The position numbers and the translations under genes are program-made. From Flavobacterium sp. (GTDB lineage: Bacteria > Bacteroidota > Bacteroidia > Flavobacteriales > Flavobacteriaceae), in contig JASLED010000019.1 of NCBI GenBank assembly GCA_030151255.1, forward strand, positions 26,442 to 90,441: 64,000 nt of DNA. The letters run 5' to 3'. The number at the start of each line of letters is the position of its first letter. The first letter of the stretch is position 1. The notes under the pieces were generated by a model. That model had not been told where the DNA came from and did no database searches. It worked only from the letters and a program-made list of their open reading frames with translations. This document shows, piece by piece, positions 63,041 to 64,000 of this stretch.

Positions 63041-63496
63041 ATGAAAAAATATCTTTTAACATTATCTGCTGTTGTACTTTTAGGCTTTACAGCTTGTAAA
63101 GACACAGCAAAAGAAGCTTCAACCGAAGCTACAACAGAGACTTCTGCCTCACCAGTTGTTGATGATCATGCAGGACATGACCACGCAGGACACGGGCATG
63201 ATGCACCGCAAGCAACAGGTAATGTAAATCCACCGCATGGTGAACCAGGACACAGATGCGATATTCCTACAGGAGCACCTTTAGATTCTGCACCAAATAC
63301 ACCTGCTATAAATGTACAACCAAATGCATCTACGCAAGGAGGACAACCATTTTTAGTAAATGATGATGCAAAAGCGCGTATGGCTCAAGAAAATGGACAA
63401 ACTGTGCCGCAGGGAGCAAAAGGAAGTGGGCAAATTAATCCACCTCACGGACAGCCAGGACATCGTTGTGACGTTCCTGTTGGACAAGCACTATAG
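63041..63496 (+). CDS. His-rich lipoprotein with duplicated PPHGxPGHRCD module
   Basis: I take the start at 63041 (MKKYLLTLSAVVLLGFTAC, Cys19 of a good lipobox), 151 residues; the frame is open 48 bases upstream but that part is not a signal peptide. After a Thr/Glu/Ala linker comes a His-rich block DDHAGHDHAGHGHD (41-54). Two 19-residue modules follow: NPPHGEPGHRCDIPTGAPL (63-81) and NPPHGQPGHRCDVPVGQAL (133-151, the C-terminus). Each module has two His and one Cys, so metal or heme binding is possible. Similar tails occur, as I recall, in other flavobacterial lipoproteins without known function. It ends at a strong terminator. Confidence 0.85.
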   Translation: MKKYLLTLSAVVLLGFTACKDTAKEASTEATTETSASPVVDDHAGHDHAGHGHDAPQATGNVNPPHGEPGHRCDIPTGAPLDSAPNTPAINVQPNASTQGGQPFLVNDDAKARMAQENGQTVPQGAKGSGQINPPHGQPGHRCDVPVGQAL

Positions 63497-63499
63497 TTT

Positions 63500-63534
63500 A
63501 AAAATGCGAAATACCTAAAGTATTTCGCATTTTT
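63500..63534 (+). terminator. Terminator after the HRCD lipoprotein gene
   Basis: Perfect 15-bp stem with arms aatgcgaaatac / gtatttcgcatt, 5-base loop and T-run. Confidence 0.88.
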
Positions 63535-63673
63535 AATTATTATTCATTTGTATTTACTTCCTCATAATAATCTCTCTTTGCCGTTGTAATTTTCCTTTCA
63601 CTAAAAAGGATGGCATTCTATAATGATATACATTGCTAGTTAAATATTCTGTTCAACTTCCATCAATAATGCT

Positions 63674-63681
63674 TATTTTTG
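63674..63681 (+). promoter_or_regulatory. -7 promoter box of metG
   Basis: TATTTTTG fits TAnnTTTG, 36 bases before the metG ATG. The rest of the gap from 63535 shows nothing else; no T-box or other leader structure is seen. Confidence 0.5.
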
Positions 63682-63716
63682 TAGCTTAATAATTTCATTT
63701 AGCAAATCAATAGTTT

Positions 63717-64000
63717 ATGATACAAGATCCGAAAAGATATACGCTAACAGCGGCGTTGCCTTATACCAATGGACCTATACATATTGGACATTTAGCGGGA
63801 GTGTATGTGCCTGCCGATATTTATGCGCGTTTTTTGCGTTTACAAGGTAAAGATGTTGCCTTTATTTGTGGAAGCGACGAGCACGGTGTAGCTATTTCTA
63901 TGAAAGCTAAAAAAGAGGGGATTACACCTCAACAAGTAATCGATAAGTACAATGGCATTATCAAGCAATCTTTTGCTGATTTTGGTATTTCATTTGACAA
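63717..64000 (+). CDS. metG: Methionyl-tRNA synthetase (5' part)
   Basis: Charges tRNA-Met with methionine. The ATG at 63717 opens a frame that runs to the right edge (94 complete codons). It begins MIQDPKRYTLTAALPYTNG and holds the class I signature HIGH in PIHIGHLAGVYVPADI, then the MetG-type block RLQGKDVAFICGSDEHGVAI. The KMSKS motif and C-terminal domains lie outside the window. Confidence 0.96.
   Translation, partial: MIQDPKRYTLTAALPYTNGPIHIGHLAGVYVPADIYARFLRLQGKDVAFICGSDEHGVAISMKAKKEGITPQQVIDKYNGIIKQSFADFGISFD

Noticed and set aside
1..64000. tRNA, rRNA, insertion sequence, prophage or defence system
   Set aside because: I read the gaps between genes on both strands and saw no cloverleaf with CCA end, transposase, integrase or known defence gene; all gaps are under 240 bases.

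Overview
This window is core chromosome of a low-GC member of the Bacteroidota, most likely family Flavobacteriaceae. Several independent signs support this. Genes lack Shine-Dalgarno sequences. Upstream regions repeatedly carry the Bacteroidetes promoter pattern TTTG-N19/20-TAnnTTTG (clearest before nuoA, DUF177-rpmF, sdhC, the OmpA gene and the sugar-kinase gene). The gene content is also typical: fabH-accB-accC, a 14-gene nuo operon with a short NuoG, a sdhCAB set with a single five-helix membrane subunit, an OmpA protein with thrombospondin type-3 repeats, and feoA-feoB followed by a tiny Cys-rich membrane protein. I see no tRNA, rRNA, CRISPR array, transposase, phage gene or attachment site, and no gene-free stretch over 300 bases.

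Layout. 1-4941 (minus): the translation/transcription operon rimP-nusA-infB, with the first codons of another minus-strand gene at the left edge. 5123-5956: a double-domain universal stress protein. 6002-8276 (minus): riboflavin synthase, an ECF sigma factor, a 76-residue unknown protein and an MscS-like membrane protein. 8334-13731 (plus): pdxA, DUF177-rpmF, fabH-accB-accC (start of fatty-acid synthesis) and a cold-shock protein. 13938-26808 (plus): the complete respiratory complex I operon nuoA-N behind one consensus promoter. 26976-30378 (minus): the ferrous iron uptake genes and a SCO copper chaperone. 30602-38277: M13 peptidase, C-terminal processing protease, dCMP deaminase, TerB-like protein, fructose-1,6-bisphosphatase, GNAT acetyltransferase and aspartate kinase. 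38396-43235: a poorly characterised envelope region with an 1137-residue predicted outer-membrane protein, a 2H phosphoesterase and a 265-residue secreted protein. 43363-46997 (minus): sdhCAB, which with complex I supplies the quinone pool. 47180-57726: ChaN-like protein, alpha/beta hydrolase, and the recombination nuclease/helicase pair AddB and AddA, separated by an OmpA-TSP3 protein and kbl. 57840-64000: superoxide dismutase, purF, a PfkB kinase, three lipoprotein genes including a His-rich one with a duplicated PPHGxPGHRCD module, and the start of metG.

Most transcription units end in clear, often bidirectional hairpin terminators shared by convergent genes. Two terminators about 27 kb apart are almost identical over their full palindrome. 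A second related pair flanks the 265-residue secreted protein. The points most worth following are a terminator-like hairpin in the rimP-nusA-infB leader, the duplicated HRCD module, the 1137-residue surface protein with an EF-hand-like loop, the short NuoG, and the sigma factor-small protein-channel operon. No wholly new defence or mobile system is visible; the window is mostly housekeeping DNA.
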